Of a stretch of DNA of 64,000 nucleotides, positions 17,698-26,290 are shown one piece after another. The stretch lies in NCBI RefSeq assembly GCF_016862075.1, contig NZ_BOMG01000056.1:62001-126000 (forward strand), read 5' to 3'. This DNA is from Actinoplanes couchii (GTDB lineage: Bacteria > Actinomycetota > Actinomycetes > Mycobacteriales > Micromonosporaceae). The translations under genes and the position numbers were made by a program. The notes beneath the pieces are model-generated. The model had not been told where the DNA came from. It ran no database searches and saw nothing but the letters and a program-made list of their open reading frames with translations. How positions within the stretch are numbered: the stretch's first letter is position 1; each line of letters opens with the position of its first letter.

Positions 17698-19203
17698 TCA
17701 GCTGAAGGCGTTGAACAGGAGTTGGGGGGCGAAGCCCAGCAGGATCGCGGCGGCCGCGGTGATCAGCAGGGTGGCGGTCAGGGGGCGCGGGACCGGGAAA
17801 CGCGGGTGGGTGATGTCGTACAGCAGGGCGGGGTCGACGACCGGAATGCCGGGGCTTCTCGGGTACGTGTAGAGCAGCGCGCCCACCCGGACGTAGTAGG
17901 CCAGGGCGATCACCGCGTTGATCACCACGATCACCGCCAGCCAGGTCCAGCCCTCGGCTATCAGGGCTCCCACCACCGTCACCTTGGCGAACAGGCCGGC
18001 CAGGCCCGGGGGCAGTCCGGCCAGGCCGGACAGGGCCACGATCATCGCGGCGCCCAGCCAGCGGTGCTGGTGGGCCAGGCCGCGGTAGTCGTTCAGGGTG
18101 CCGCCGTCGGTGTCGGTGGGGGTCGGCGCGGCCAGGGCCACCGCCTCCCGCGCCACCCGGCCGGCCGGGCGCAGGGCCGCCACCACGCCGAACGCGATCA
18201 ACTCCAGGATCACGAAGAAGACGGCGTACGACAGGGCCGCCGGCACCCCGGGGGCGCCCATCGCCAGGGCCGCCAGGATGTAGCCGGCCTGGGCGATCGA
18301 GGACCACGCCAGCAGCCGGACCATCCGGGTCTGGCGCAGCGCCACCAGGTTGCCGACAGTCATCGTCAGGACCGCCAGCGCGGACAGCACCGCCCCGGTG
18401 TCCAGGCGGGCCGCCACCGCGGCCAGGGCCAGGATGCCGCCCAGCTTGGACGCGGTGGACAGGTAGGCGGCGATCGGGATGGGAGCGCCGTCGTAGGTGG
18501 CCGGCGCCCAGGCGTGCAGCGGCACCGCGGCCACCTTGAACGCCAGCCCGATCACCAGCAGGGCCGCGCCGACCCCGCCCAGCGCGGTGAACGGCGCCGG
18601 CGCGGGAGCCAACCGGCTCAGGTGCACGACGCCGGTCGCGGCGAAGACCAGGGCCAGGCCCAGCAGGGCTACCGCCGTCGAGATCACGCTGACCAGGAAG
18701 AACGTCAGGGAGGCTTCGGCGGGCCGGATGCTGGGGCGGGCGAACGGGACGTAACGCCGCAGGCCGACCAGGATGTACAGCGGAAGGGTCAGCGTCTCCA
18801 GGCCGACGATCAGGGTCAACAGATCGCCGGCGTACGCCACTGTCACGCCGCCGGTCATCGAGCAGGCCAGCAGGAAACAGAACTCGCCGACCGGGACCGC
18901 GCCCTCGCGCAGTGCCGGGGCGGACAGTCCGAGGACACCGGCGGTCAGGGCGGCGAACAGGGCCGCTGCCACCGCGGCCGGCTGGGTGGGGATCCACGAG
19001 CAGCCGCCAGTGGTGCAGAACGTCGCATCCCACGTGCCGACCACCAGGGCCGCGGCCGCGGTCGTCAGGGCGCCGGCCAGGGTCGACACCACGATCGCGG
19101 TACGCCGGGCGACGAACAGGTCGACCAGCAGGGCGAGAATGGCGGTGCCGGCGGCGGCGTACAGCGGCAGCAGGGCGATGTGGTCGACGGCCTGGCTTCT
19201 CAC
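17698..19203 (-). CDS. nuoN: NADH-quinone oxidoreductase subunit N
   Basis: 501-residue antiporter-like membrane subunit of complex I, the last gene of the nuoC-H-I-J-K-L-M-N operon. It has about 13-14 membrane helices and the NuoN core (LTLPLYILVGLRRY, FKVAAVPLHAWAPATYDGAP, SKLGG, FAKVTVVGALI). The functional Lys residues of the proton path are visible in the FKVAAVP and FAKVTVV helices. GTG 19203 overlaps the nuoM stop by four bases (GTGA). The longer frame upstream is a shadow of nuoM. Confidence 0.93.
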   Translation of the reverse strand: MRSQAVDHIALLPLYAAAGTAILALLVDLFVARRTAIVVSTLAGALTTAAAALVVGTWDATFCTTGGCSWIPTQPAAVAAALFAALTAGVLGLSAPALREGAVPVGEFCFLLACSMTGGVTVAYAGDLLTLIVGLETLTLPLYILVGLRRYVPFARPSIRPAEASLTFFLVSVISTAVALLGLALVFAATGVVHLSRLAPAPAPFTALGGVGAALLVIGLAFKVAAVPLHAWAPATYDGAPIPIAAYLSTASKLGGILALAAVAARLDTGAVLSALAVLTMTVGNLVALRQTRMVRLLAWSSIAQAGYILAALAMGAPGVPAALSYAVFFVILELIAFGVVAALRPAGRVAREAVALAAPTPTDTDGGTLNDYRGLAHQHRWLGAAMIVALSGLAGLPPGLAGLFAKVTVVGALIAEGWTWLAVIVVINAVIALAYYVRVGALLYTYPRSPGIPVVDPALLYDITHPRFPVPRPLTATLLITAAAAILLGFAPQLLFNAFS

Positions 19204-20747
19204 CGGGCAACTCCCAGCAGGGTGGTCAGTGGCTGGAGGGTGTCGCCGATGATCAGGGCGGGCGCCACACCGACGGCCAGGGTGAGCAGGACCAGTGGGG
19301 CCCAGGCCAGCCATTCGATCCCGGAGATCCCGGCGGGCGCGGACGTGACCGACGGGGTGGGCAGGCCGTGGGTGAGACGGCGCAGCAGGCGCAGGAAGTA
19401 CGCGGCGGTCAGCGCGCCACCGATCGCGGCGATCACCGCCAGGGTCGTCCACAGCGGGCCACCGCGCTGGACGGCGGCGACCACCGCGAACGCCTCGCCC
19501 CAGAACCCGGCCAGACCGGGCAGCCCGAGGGAGGCGACGGCGGCGAACCCGACCAGGCCGGCCAGGCGCGGCGCGGTCTCCCGCAGGCCGCTGAGCTGGT
19601 TGAGGGAGCCGGTGCCGGTCCGGTCCTTGATCGTTCCGGCGAGGAAGAACAGCAGGCCGGTGATCAGGCCGTGCGCGACGTTGCCGAGCAGGGCGGCCTG
19701 GATGCCGGTGACCGACAGGGTGGCGATGCCGAGCAGGACAAAACCCATGTGCCCGACGCTGGAGTAGGCGATCAGGCGTTTCAGCTCGGTCTGGCGCAGG
19801 CAGATCAGCGCGCCGGCGATGATCGCGACGACGGCCAGGACGCCCAGGGCGGGGGCGGCCCACGCGGCGCCGAGCGGGGCGACGCCGACACCGACCCGGA
19901 TCAGGCCGTACGTGCCCATCTTGAGCAGCACCCCGGCCAGGATCACCGAGCCGACCGTGGGCGCCTCGGTGTGCGCGTCGGGCAGCCAGGTGTGCAGCGG
20001 CCAGAGCGGGGCTTTGATCGCGAACGCGACGGCGAGCAGGGCGAACACCGCGTACTGGGTGTTCCGCGAAAGCTCGGCGGCGCCGGTCAGCGTGACCAGG
20101 TCGCCGGTTCCGGCGCCGGTGACGACGATCAGGACACCGAGCAGCAGCAGGACCGAACCGGCCAGGGTGTAGAGCACGAACTTGCGGGCGGCGGCCCGGC
20201 GGGCGAGACCGCCCCAGCCGGCGATCACCGCGTACATCGGCAGCAGGACGACCTCGAAGAACAGGAAGAACAGGATCAGGTCGAGGGCGAGGAAGGTGCC
20301 GAGGACACCGACCTCCAGGACCAGCAGGAGTGCGGCCAGGGTGCGGCCGGACCCGCCGTCCGGGACCTTCTTCACCGTGTACGCGCAGCAGAGCGCCGTG
20401 AGCAGCCCGGTCAGCACGATCAGCGGGTAGGAGATCCCGTCGATGCCGAGGTGCAGGTCGAGTCCGAGCGACGGAACCCAGTCAAGATCGACTTCAACCC
20501 ACGGCAGCAGCGGTACGGTCGACCGGCCACCGTAGGCGAACCAGCCCTCCCCCCGGGAACTGAACGCCGGAGCGAGCGTGAGCAGGAAGGTGACCGTGGC
20601 GAAGCCGGTGGCGACGAGCCGGGCCTGCCGATCGCGGGCCGCCGGGAACAGCGCGACCACGGCCGCCCCCAGCAGCGGCACCGCGAGCAGGGCGATCAGC
20701 AGCGCCTGCGGCAGTCCCCAGGAAGGTTCGAGGTAATCCCGGTACAT
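19200..20747 (-). CDS. nuoM: NADH-quinone oxidoreductase subunit M
   Basis: 515-residue proton-pumping subunit related to Mrp antiporters. It starts MYRDYLEPSWGLPQ and holds the signature stretch DGISYPLIVLTGLLTA, FFEVVLLPMYAVIAGWGG, the quinone-family block FAIKAPLWPLHTWLPDAHTEAP and the Lys-containing LLKMGTYGLIR. About 14 helices. ATG 20747 overlaps the nuoL stop by one base (TGATG), and its own stop overlaps nuoN. Length is normal. Confidence 0.94.
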   Translation of the reverse strand: MYRDYLEPSWGLPQALLIALLAVPLLGAAVVALFPAARDRQARLVATGFATVTFLLTLAPAFSSRGEGWFAYGGRSTVPLLPWVEVDLDWVPSLGLDLHLGIDGISYPLIVLTGLLTALCCAYTVKKVPDGGSGRTLAALLLVLEVGVLGTFLALDLILFFLFFEVVLLPMYAVIAGWGGLARRAAARKFVLYTLAGSVLLLLGVLIVVTGAGTGDLVTLTGAAELSRNTQYAVFALLAVAFAIKAPLWPLHTWLPDAHTEAPTVGSVILAGVLLKMGTYGLIRVGVGVAPLGAAWAAPALGVLAVVAIIAGALICLRQTELKRLIAYSSVGHMGFVLLGIATLSVTGIQAALLGNVAHGLITGLLFFLAGTIKDRTGTGSLNQLSGLRETAPRLAGLVGFAAVASLGLPGLAGFWGEAFAVVAAVQRGGPLWTTLAVIAAIGGALTAAYFLRLLRRLTHGLPTPSVTSAPAGISGIEWLAWAPLVLLTLAVGVAPALIIGDTLQPLTTLLGVAR

Positions 20748-22627
20748 CAGGCGGCTCCCCACCAGGCGATCGCGCCGAGCAGCAGGGCGGCCGCGCAGAC
20801 GGCGACCGCGGCGGCGGGCAGGGGCAGCCGGTGGGCCTCTTTCAGCGCCTGGCCGACCGCGGTGGTGCCGGTTCCGGTTCCGGTGACTGCCGCGTCGACG
20901 ATGCGGATGTCCCCGGCGGTGACCCAGCGGGCGAGCACCTTCGCCGGGCGTACCAGCAACCGGTCTTGCAGGTCGTCGATCCGGAAACCGGCGGCGAGCA
21001 GCGGACGGGCCCGGCCCAGCGCCTGCGCCGGGTCGAAGCCGGCCAGCCACAGCCACCACGCGGTCCCGGCGCCGGTGACGAGCAGCAGCATCGGCAGGGC
21101 GACGGCGACGCCGAGGTGCGGGTCCTCGAGTTCGAGGGCGGTGCGGAAGCCGGGGGCGAAGGCGGCCAGGCCGAGCAGCGCGGCCGGGATCGCGAGCAGG
21201 ATCAGCGGCGCGCGCATCAGGATCGGTGGATCGTGCGGGGCGGACGGGGCCTGGTAGCGGGCGTCGTCGAAGCCGATCTCCCAGGCCGGGCCGGCCGGGC
21301 CGTGCGCGCGGGAGACGCCGAAGAAGGTCCGGAGCAGGAGCCGGGTGGAGTACCAGGCGGTGACGCCGACGGAGAGCAGGGCACTGATCCAGATCAGCCA
21401 GGCGGCCCAGATCGGCACGGTCTCGCCGCCCTCGGTGGCGTGCGCGGCGGCGGTGAGCACGTTCTCCTTGGACCAGAAACCGGAGAGCGGCGGCAGGCCG
21501 GCCAGCGCGCCGAGGCCGATCACGAACGACCAGAAGGTGACAGGCATGTGCTCGCGCAGGCCGCCCATCCGGGTCATCAGGTTGGTGCCCACCGCGTGGA
21601 TCACCGCGCCCGCCGCGAGGAACAGCAGCGCCTTGAACGCGGCGTGGGTGAGCAGGTGGAACAGGGCGGCGGCGGGTGAGCCGACGGCCAGCGCGCCGGT
21701 CATGTACCCGATCTGCGAGACCGTCGACCAGGCCAGCACACGTTTGATGTCGTCCTGGGCCGTCGCGGACAGTGCGCCGAGCGCGATGGTGATCGCGGCG
21801 AGCACCGCGAGCACGGCCAGCGCCGCCGGTGACCGGGTGTAGAGCGGGAAGAGCCGGAAGACCACCCAGACGCCGGCCGCGACCATGGTGGCGGCATGGA
21901 TCAGCGCGGAGATCGGGGTCGGGCCGGCCATCGCGTCGGGCAGCCAGGTGTGCAGCGGGAACTGCGCGCTCTTGCCCGCCACCCCGGCCAGGACCAGCAG
22001 CAACGCGGCGGTCAGGGTGCCCGGGGAGTAGTCGGTGGCGAGCACCTCGGTCAGGTTCGGCGTACCGGCCGCGGTGATCAGGACGGCGATGCCGAGCAGG
22101 AAGCCGATGTCACCGACCCGGGTGACCAGGAACGCCTTCACCGCGGCGGCCGGGGCCTCGGGCAGCCGCCGGTCGTGGCCGATCAGCAGGTAGGAGCAGG
22201 CGCCCATCACCTCCCAGCCGATCAGCATGACGATCAGATCGTTCGCGATCACGACCAGGAGCATCGCGCCGGTGAAGAGGCTGATCTGGGCGGCGTACGG
22301 CCCGTAACGGTCGTCGTCGTGCAGGTAGGTGATCGAGTAGACCTGCACACACAGGGCCACGATCGTGACGGCCAGCGCGACGTAGACCACGGCCGGGTTG
22401 ATCGCGACCCCGAAACTCACCGTCAGGTCACCGAAATCGGCCAGGTCCACCCCGGTCTCGAACGGCCCGGAGGCGCTGAGCAGCACCAGCGTGAGCAGCA
22501 ACGCCACCGCGGCGCCGGCCGTCCCCAGCGCGGCGGCGGCCCGGCGGCCGAGGGGCAGGACCAGACCGATCAAACCCGTGATCAGCGGTACGACCGGGAG
22601 CAGCGGCCCGGCTACATCGACGCTCAC
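20747..22627 (-). CDS. nuoL: NADH-quinone oxidoreductase subunit L
   Basis: 626-residue largest membrane subunit. It holds VYSITYLHDDDRYGPYAAQIS, FTGAMLLVVIANDL, WEVMGACSYLLIG, the proton-path block KSAQFPLHTWLPDAMAGPTPISALIHAATMV and FRLFPL. The C-terminal lateral helix region (from about 520) contains the long GFRTALELEDPH segment. GTG 22627 overlaps the nuoK stop by GTGA. The N terminus begins MSVDVAGPLLPVVPLITG. It is complete and unremarkable for the family. Confidence 0.94.
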   Translation of the reverse strand: MSVDVAGPLLPVVPLITGLIGLVLPLGRRAAAALGTAGAAVALLLTLVLLSASGPFETGVDLADFGDLTVSFGVAINPAVVYVALAVTIVALCVQVYSITYLHDDDRYGPYAAQISLFTGAMLLVVIANDLIVMLIGWEVMGACSYLLIGHDRRLPEAPAAAVKAFLVTRVGDIGFLLGIAVLITAAGTPNLTEVLATDYSPGTLTAALLLVLAGVAGKSAQFPLHTWLPDAMAGPTPISALIHAATMVAAGVWVVFRLFPLYTRSPAALAVLAVLAAITIALGALSATAQDDIKRVLAWSTVSQIGYMTGALAVGSPAAALFHLLTHAAFKALLFLAAGAVIHAVGTNLMTRMGGLREHMPVTFWSFVIGLGALAGLPPLSGFWSKENVLTAAAHATEGGETVPIWAAWLIWISALLSVGVTAWYSTRLLLRTFFGVSRAHGPAGPAWEIGFDDARYQAPSAPHDPPILMRAPLILLAIPAALLGLAAFAPGFRTALELEDPHLGVAVALPMLLLVTGAGTAWWLWLAGFDPAQALGRARPLLAAGFRIDDLQDRLLVRPAKVLARWVTAGDIRIVDAAVTGTGTGTTAVGQALKEAHRLPLPAAAVAVCAAALLLGAIAWWGAA

Positions 22628-22995
22628 CCGGCCACCCGTTCCTCGTCGTCGTCCAGGCGCACGTCGTCCAGCACGACGGCTTTCCGCATCCGGTAGTACT
22701 GCAGCACGATCGCCAGGCCGACACCCACCTCGGCGGCGGCCAACACGATCACGAACAGGGTCAGGACCCCGCCGGTGCCGGGCTGGGCGGCGCCCGGCCG
22801 GGCCCAGGACTCGACGGCGACACCGGTCAGCGCGGAGCGCAGCGACACGTCGGCGGTGACCAGGATCAGGTTGACCGCGTTCAGCATCAGCTCGACCGCC
22901 ATCAGGACCAGGATCGCGTTGCGCCGGCGCAGCACTCCGTAGACGCCCAGGCCGAAGAGCAGGGCGGCGACCACGTACGGGATGACGACGTGCAT
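22624..22995 (-). CDS. nuoK: NADH-quinone oxidoreductase subunit K
   Basis: 123-residue subunit with three transmembrane helices. The family signature is GVYGVLRRRNAILVLMAVELMLNAVNL with the two conserved Glu residues, one in VELMLN and one in AAAEVGVGLAIVL. A short charged cytoplasmic tail (DDVRLDDDEERVAG) is longer than in E. coli NuoK, as usual in actinobacteria. It overlaps nuoL by GTGA and nuoJ by one base. Confidence 0.94.
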   Translation of the reverse strand: MHVVIPYVVAALLFGLGVYGVLRRRNAILVLMAVELMLNAVNLILVTADVSLRSALTGVAVESWARPGAAQPGTGGVLTLFVIVLAAAEVGVGLAIVLQYYRMRKAVVLDDVRLDDDEERVAG

Positions 22996-23513
22996 CAGGC
23001 CTCCGGTTCGCCGGCTCGGGCCCCGATGTCCGGGCGGGACAGCACGATCGCGCCGACCAGGGCGGACAGCAGCAGGATCGACAGCACCTCGAACGGCAGC
23101 ACCCAGGCGCCGAAGATCTGCTCACCGACCCGTTCGGCAGTGCCCGGTTCCACTTGCGGGTACTCGGCCCAGCGGAAGGCGTCGGCGAACAGGGCGGCCA
23201 GGCCGAGGCCGGCACCACCGCCGATCAGGACGGCCGGGAGGGCGGGCCGGTCCAGGTCGGGTGACGGGCCGATGGGAGCGCGGGTCAGCATCACCGCGAA
23301 CAGCAGCAGGACGACGACCGCGCCGACGTAGACCAGGATCTGCACCCAGGCCACCAGTTCGGCGCCGAGGACCAGGTACAGCCCGGCGATCGCGCCCAGG
23401 CTGACGACCAGGTAGAGCCCGGACCGGACCAGGTGGGAGCTGGTGACGACGAGCGCCCCGGAGCCGACCGCGACGGCGCCCAGGGCCAGCAGGAGCACGT
23501 CGGCGACGGTCAC
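22995..23513 (-). CDS. nuoJ: NADH-quinone oxidoreductase subunit J
   Basis: 172-residue membrane subunit with five helices (SSHLVRSGLYLVVSLGAIAG, QILVYVGAVVVLLLFAVMLT the conserved NuoJ pi-bulge helix region). GTG 23513 overlaps the nuoI stop by four bases. The C-terminal domain extends to VLSRPDIGARAGEPEA. Standard length for NuoJ. Confidence 0.93.
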   Translation of the reverse strand: MTVADVLLLALGAVAVGSGALVVTSSHLVRSGLYLVVSLGAIAGLYLVLGAELVAWVQILVYVGAVVVLLLFAVMLTRAPIGPSPDLDRPALPAVLIGGGAGLGLAALFADAFRWAEYPQVEPGTAERVGEQIFGAWVLPFEVLSILLLSALVGAIVLSRPDIGARAGEPEA

Positions 23514-24088
23514 CGGTCGGCACCCGGCCTCGGACGTACCGCAGCAGGCCTTGCGGTCTTGGCCGCGGTGGCCGCACCCGGACCGGCCGCCTTGCGTGCC
23601 GCCGTCGCCTCCTCCTTGGAGGGCTCGCCGAGCACGTCGTGCGCGGGCGGCGGCGGAACGGTGCGCATCCACTCGCCGAGGCGGGTCTTGTCGTGCAGCA
23701 GCGAGAGGACGTCGGTCTCGGCGTACTCGAACTCGGGCGTCCAGTGCAGCGCGTCGAACGGGCAGACCTCGATGCAGATGCCGCAGTACATGCAGAGGGA
23801 GAAGTCGATGTCGAACTTGTCCAGCACGTTGCGCTGGCGGGCGCGCGCGGCGCCGGGAACGACGACCTCCTCCTTGTGCGAGTCGATGTAGATGCACCAG
23901 TCCGGGCACTCCCGGGCGCAGAGCATGCAGACCGTGCAGTTCTCCTCGGACAGCGCGATCACACCCCGGGAGCGGGGTGGCAGATCGGGCTCGACATCCG
24001 GGTACTGCTGGGTGGTGGCCCGCTTGGTCAGCGTCTTCAAAGTCACGGCGAGGCCGTCGAGCAGGCCTTTACCGGGAGTCTCACTCAC
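23510..24088 (-). CDS. nuoI: NADH-quinone oxidoreductase subunit I
   Basis: 192-residue iron-sulfur protein of the connecting module. Two ferredoxin-type 4Fe-4S motifs are intact: CTVCMLCARECP near residue 48 and CMYCGICIEVCP near residue 99, giving clusters N6a and N6b. The C-terminal 60 residues (PAHDVLGEPSKEEATAARK onward) form an Ala/Arg-rich extension common in actinobacteria. It overlaps nuoJ by GTGA and follows nuoH with a 51-base gap. The electron path needs NuoB and NuoD; nuoB lies at 31.1 kb and nuoD is not in the window. Confidence 0.95.
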   Translation of the reverse strand: MSETPGKGLLDGLAVTLKTLTKRATTQQYPDVEPDLPPRSRGVIALSEENCTVCMLCARECPDWCIYIDSHKEEVVVPGAARARQRNVLDKFDIDFSLCMYCGICIEVCPFDALHWTPEFEYAETDVLSLLHDKTRLGEWMRTVPPPPAHDVLGEPSKEEATAARKAAGPGAATAAKTARPAAVRPRPGADR

Positions 24089-24139
24089 AAGGGACCATCC
24101 TGCCCCGTCACCGGAGTCGGCGCGACCTTGCCCCGCTTG

Positions 24140-25084
24140 TCAGACGAGGGATTTGACGGCAACCGTCAGAACGAGCTGGCCCAGCGACACCGGAACCAGG
24201 ATCAGCCAGCAGAAACGCTGCAGCTGGTCCTCCCGCATCCGGGGATAGGTGACCCGCAGCCAGATGATCACAAAAGCCAGGGCGAAAATCTTCAACAAGG
24301 TCCAGAGCCAACCCAGTTGCTGCTCGTACGGGCCGTGCCAGCCGCCCAGGAACAGAACCGTGGTCAGCGCGGCGATCACCACGATGCCCACGTACTCGGC
24401 GAGCAGGAAGAACGCGAAGCGCAGCCCCGAGTACTCGGTCATGTAGCCGAAGACCAGCTCCGAGTCGGCGATCGGCATGTCGAACGGGGGCCGGCGGATC
24501 TCGGCCAGCCCGGCGACGAAGAAGACCAGCGCGGCCGGGGCCTGCCAGATCAGCCACCACGGCTGCCACGCCTCGACGATGCCGGGCAGGCTCAGCGTGC
24601 CGGCCGCCATCGCCACACTCGCCGCCGACAGCACCAGCGGCAACTCGTAACCGAGCAGCTGGGCGGCGCCGCGGACCCCGCCGAGCAGGCTGTACTTGTT
24701 CGCCGACGACCAGGCCGACATCAGCACCGCGACCACGCCGATGCCGAGCACCGCGAGTACCAGGAACAGGCCGATGTCCAGGCTCGCGCCGACCAGTCCG
24801 GGGCCGAGCGGGATGGTCATGATGACGATCAGGTACGGGAACAGCGCCACGATCGGGGCGAGCTGGAACACCGTACGATCGGCGTCCTTCGGGGTGATGT
24901 CCTCCTTCTGGACGAACTTCACGCCGTCGGCGATCAGCTGCGCCCAGCCGTGGAAGGCGCCCGCGTACATCGGCCCGACCCGGCCCTGCATGTGCGCCAT
25001 CACCTTGTGCTCGACCTGGCCGACGACCAGCGGCAGCACCAGGAAACCGGCCATCACCGCGAGAACCCGGACGACGAGGTCCAT
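24140..25084 (-). CDS. nuoH: NADH-quinone oxidoreductase subunit H
   Basis: 314-residue quinone-site membrane subunit. Signature blocks are QVEHKVMAHMQGRVGPMYAG, WAQLIADGVKFVQKEDITP, WSSANKYSLLGGVRGAAQLL, and the Glu-rich loop AEIRRPPFDMPIADSELVFGYMTEYSG, followed by FFLLAEYVG. ATG 25084 overlaps the nuoC stop by one base. The catalytic Glu residues of the quinone channel are kept. Complete. Confidence 0.95.
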   Translation of the reverse strand: MDLVVRVLAVMAGFLVLPLVVGQVEHKVMAHMQGRVGPMYAGAFHGWAQLIADGVKFVQKEDITPKDADRTVFQLAPIVALFPYLIVIMTIPLGPGLVGASLDIGLFLVLAVLGIGVVAVLMSAWSSANKYSLLGGVRGAAQLLGYELPLVLSAASVAMAAGTLSLPGIVEAWQPWWLIWQAPAALVFFVAGLAEIRRPPFDMPIADSELVFGYMTEYSGLRFAFFLLAEYVGIVVIAALTTVLFLGGWHGPYEQQLGWLWTLLKIFALAFVIIWLRVTYPRMREDQLQRFCWLILVPVSLGQLVLTVAVKSLV

Positions 25085-25695
25085 CAGGACTTCGCCCCCT
25101 TGGCCGGGCCCCACTCGTTCGGGTCGGGGACACCCGGTGGGCGCATCGGGGCGCGCCGGCTCGTGCCGCCCTCCGACTCCCCCGGCTCCTTGGCGCCCGG
25201 CCACGGCTTGGCCACCCGGGCGGCCAGCACGAACTCCTTGCGCAGCGGATGCCCCTCGAACTCGGGCGGCAGCAGCAGCGGGGTCAGGCCGGGATGCCGG
25301 GAGAAACCGATCCCGAACATCTCGTACGTCTCCCGCTCGTGCCAGGCCGCGCCCGGATAGAGGTCCACCAGCGACTCGACGAGCGGATCCACCCGCGGCA
25401 CCCGGGTGCGCAGCAGCAGACCGTGCCGGCGCCGGGTGGACCACAGGTGGGCGAGCACCGAGAAACCGCCGTCCAGCTCGTCCACCGCGGACAGCCAGTC
25501 GAAGAAGTCGCAGCCCAGAGCCCCGGCGTCCCGGGCCGCCTCGGCCGCGAACCACCACCGGGCCACCGGCACGTCCACCACCGCGCGGGCATGGCCCGGA
25601 CCGCCGCCGGTGACCGAGGCGGTGACCGTGCCCTTCTCCGGGTCGTCGGTGGCCAGCAGATTGACCAGGCGTTCACCGACCTCTTCGGGCGTCAT
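25084..25695 (-). CDS. nuoC: NADH-quinone oxidoreductase subunit C
   Basis: 203-residue 30-kDa-type subunit, first gene of this operon. It holds the NuoC core (CDFFDWLSAVDELDGGF, PGAAWHERETYEMFGIGF, LLPPEFEGHPLRKEF) and an actinobacterial C-terminal tail ending PPGVPDPNEWGPAKGAKS. ATG 25695 (MTPEEVGERL) is preferred to the upstream ATG because AGGA lies 8 bases before it. NuoC normally pairs with NuoD; no nuoD follows here, as nuoH comes next. The gene is divergent from the sigma gene at 25760, with only 64 bases between. Confidence 0.92.
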   Translation of the reverse strand: MTPEEVGERLVNLLATDDPEKGTVTASVTGGGPGHARAVVDVPVARWWFAAEAARDAGALGCDFFDWLSAVDELDGGFSVLAHLWSTRRRHGLLLRTRVPRVDPLVESLVDLYPGAAWHERETYEMFGIGFSRHPGLTPLLLPPEFEGHPLRKEFVLAARVAKPWPGAKEPGESEGGTSRRAPMRPPGVPDPNEWGPAKGAKS

Positions 25696-25725
25696 GCCGG
25701 TCATCCTATGATCCGGGGCCGCTCC

Positions 25726-25754
25726 GCAACCCGTCACCGCGCTCAGGCGTGTAG
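25726..25754 (+). promoter_or_regulatory. ECF-type promoter ahead of the first tandem sigma gene
   Basis: GCAAC (25726-25730), 17 bases, then CGTGTAG (25748-25754). The GTG start is at 25760, so transcription should begin at or next to the start codon (leaderless). It is the same arrangement as at 27243 and 17670. Confidence 0.55.
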
Positions 25755-25759
25755 TCGTC

Positions 25760-26290
25760 GTGACAGCCATCGCCGAACCCCGATCGGAGAAGCCGGCCGC
25801 CGTGCCCCATGATCCGCCGACCTTCGACGAGGTCTACGCCGCGCACTACACCGGGCTCACCGTGCAGCTGTACGCCTACTTCGGGGACCGGCAGGAGGCA
25901 CAGGACGTGGCGCAGGAGGCGTTCTGCCGGGCGTTGGCCCGCTGGTCCGCGGTCGCCGAGTACGACGATCCGGCCGGCTGGATCCGCCGGGTCGCCTGGA
26001 ACCTGGCCGTCAGCCGCTGGCGGCGGGCCCGGACCGCGCTGAACTTCCTGCGCCGGGAACGGCACGAGGAACCGCTCGCCGACGGGCCGTCCAGCGAGTG
26101 GGTGGCTCTGGTCGCCGCGCTCGCCGAACTGCCCGCCACCCAGCGCCGGGCGATGGTCCTGCACTACCTGGGCGACCAGCCGGTCGCCGAGATCGCCGCC
26201 CGGGAAGGGGTGGCCGTGGGCACCGTGAAGTCCTGGCTGCACCGGGCCCGGACCACACTCGCCGGACGGCTCGGGGTGAAACATGTCTGA
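25760..26290 (+). CDS. ECF sigma factor, first tandem copy
   Basis: 176-residue sigma-70-family factor. Region 2 lies at about residues 24-90 (YAAHYTGLTVQLYAYFGDRQEAQDVAQEAF and WIRRVAWNLAVSRWRR), region 4 at about 115-170 (LPATQRRAMVLHYLGDQPVAEIAAREGVAVGTVKSWLHRAR). It is over 70 percent similar to the copy at 27277 by eye, including the 5' leader. The product would direct RNA polymerase to promoters such as its own. The stop overlaps the following membrane-partner gene by eight bases. Confidence 0.9.
   Translation: MTAIAEPRSEKPAAVPHDPPTFDEVYAAHYTGLTVQLYAYFGDRQEAQDVAQEAFCRALARWSAVAEYDDPAGWIRRVAWNLAVSRWRRARTALNFLRRERHEEPLADGPSSEWVALVAALAELPATQRRAMVLHYLGDQPVAEIAAREGVAVGTVKSWLHRARTTLAGRLGVKHV

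Noticed and set aside
17108..19210. 700-codon minus-strand frame that includes the sigma factor
   Set aside because: The first 520 codons are a shadow of nuoN; only the C-terminal 178 codons encode the sigma factor.
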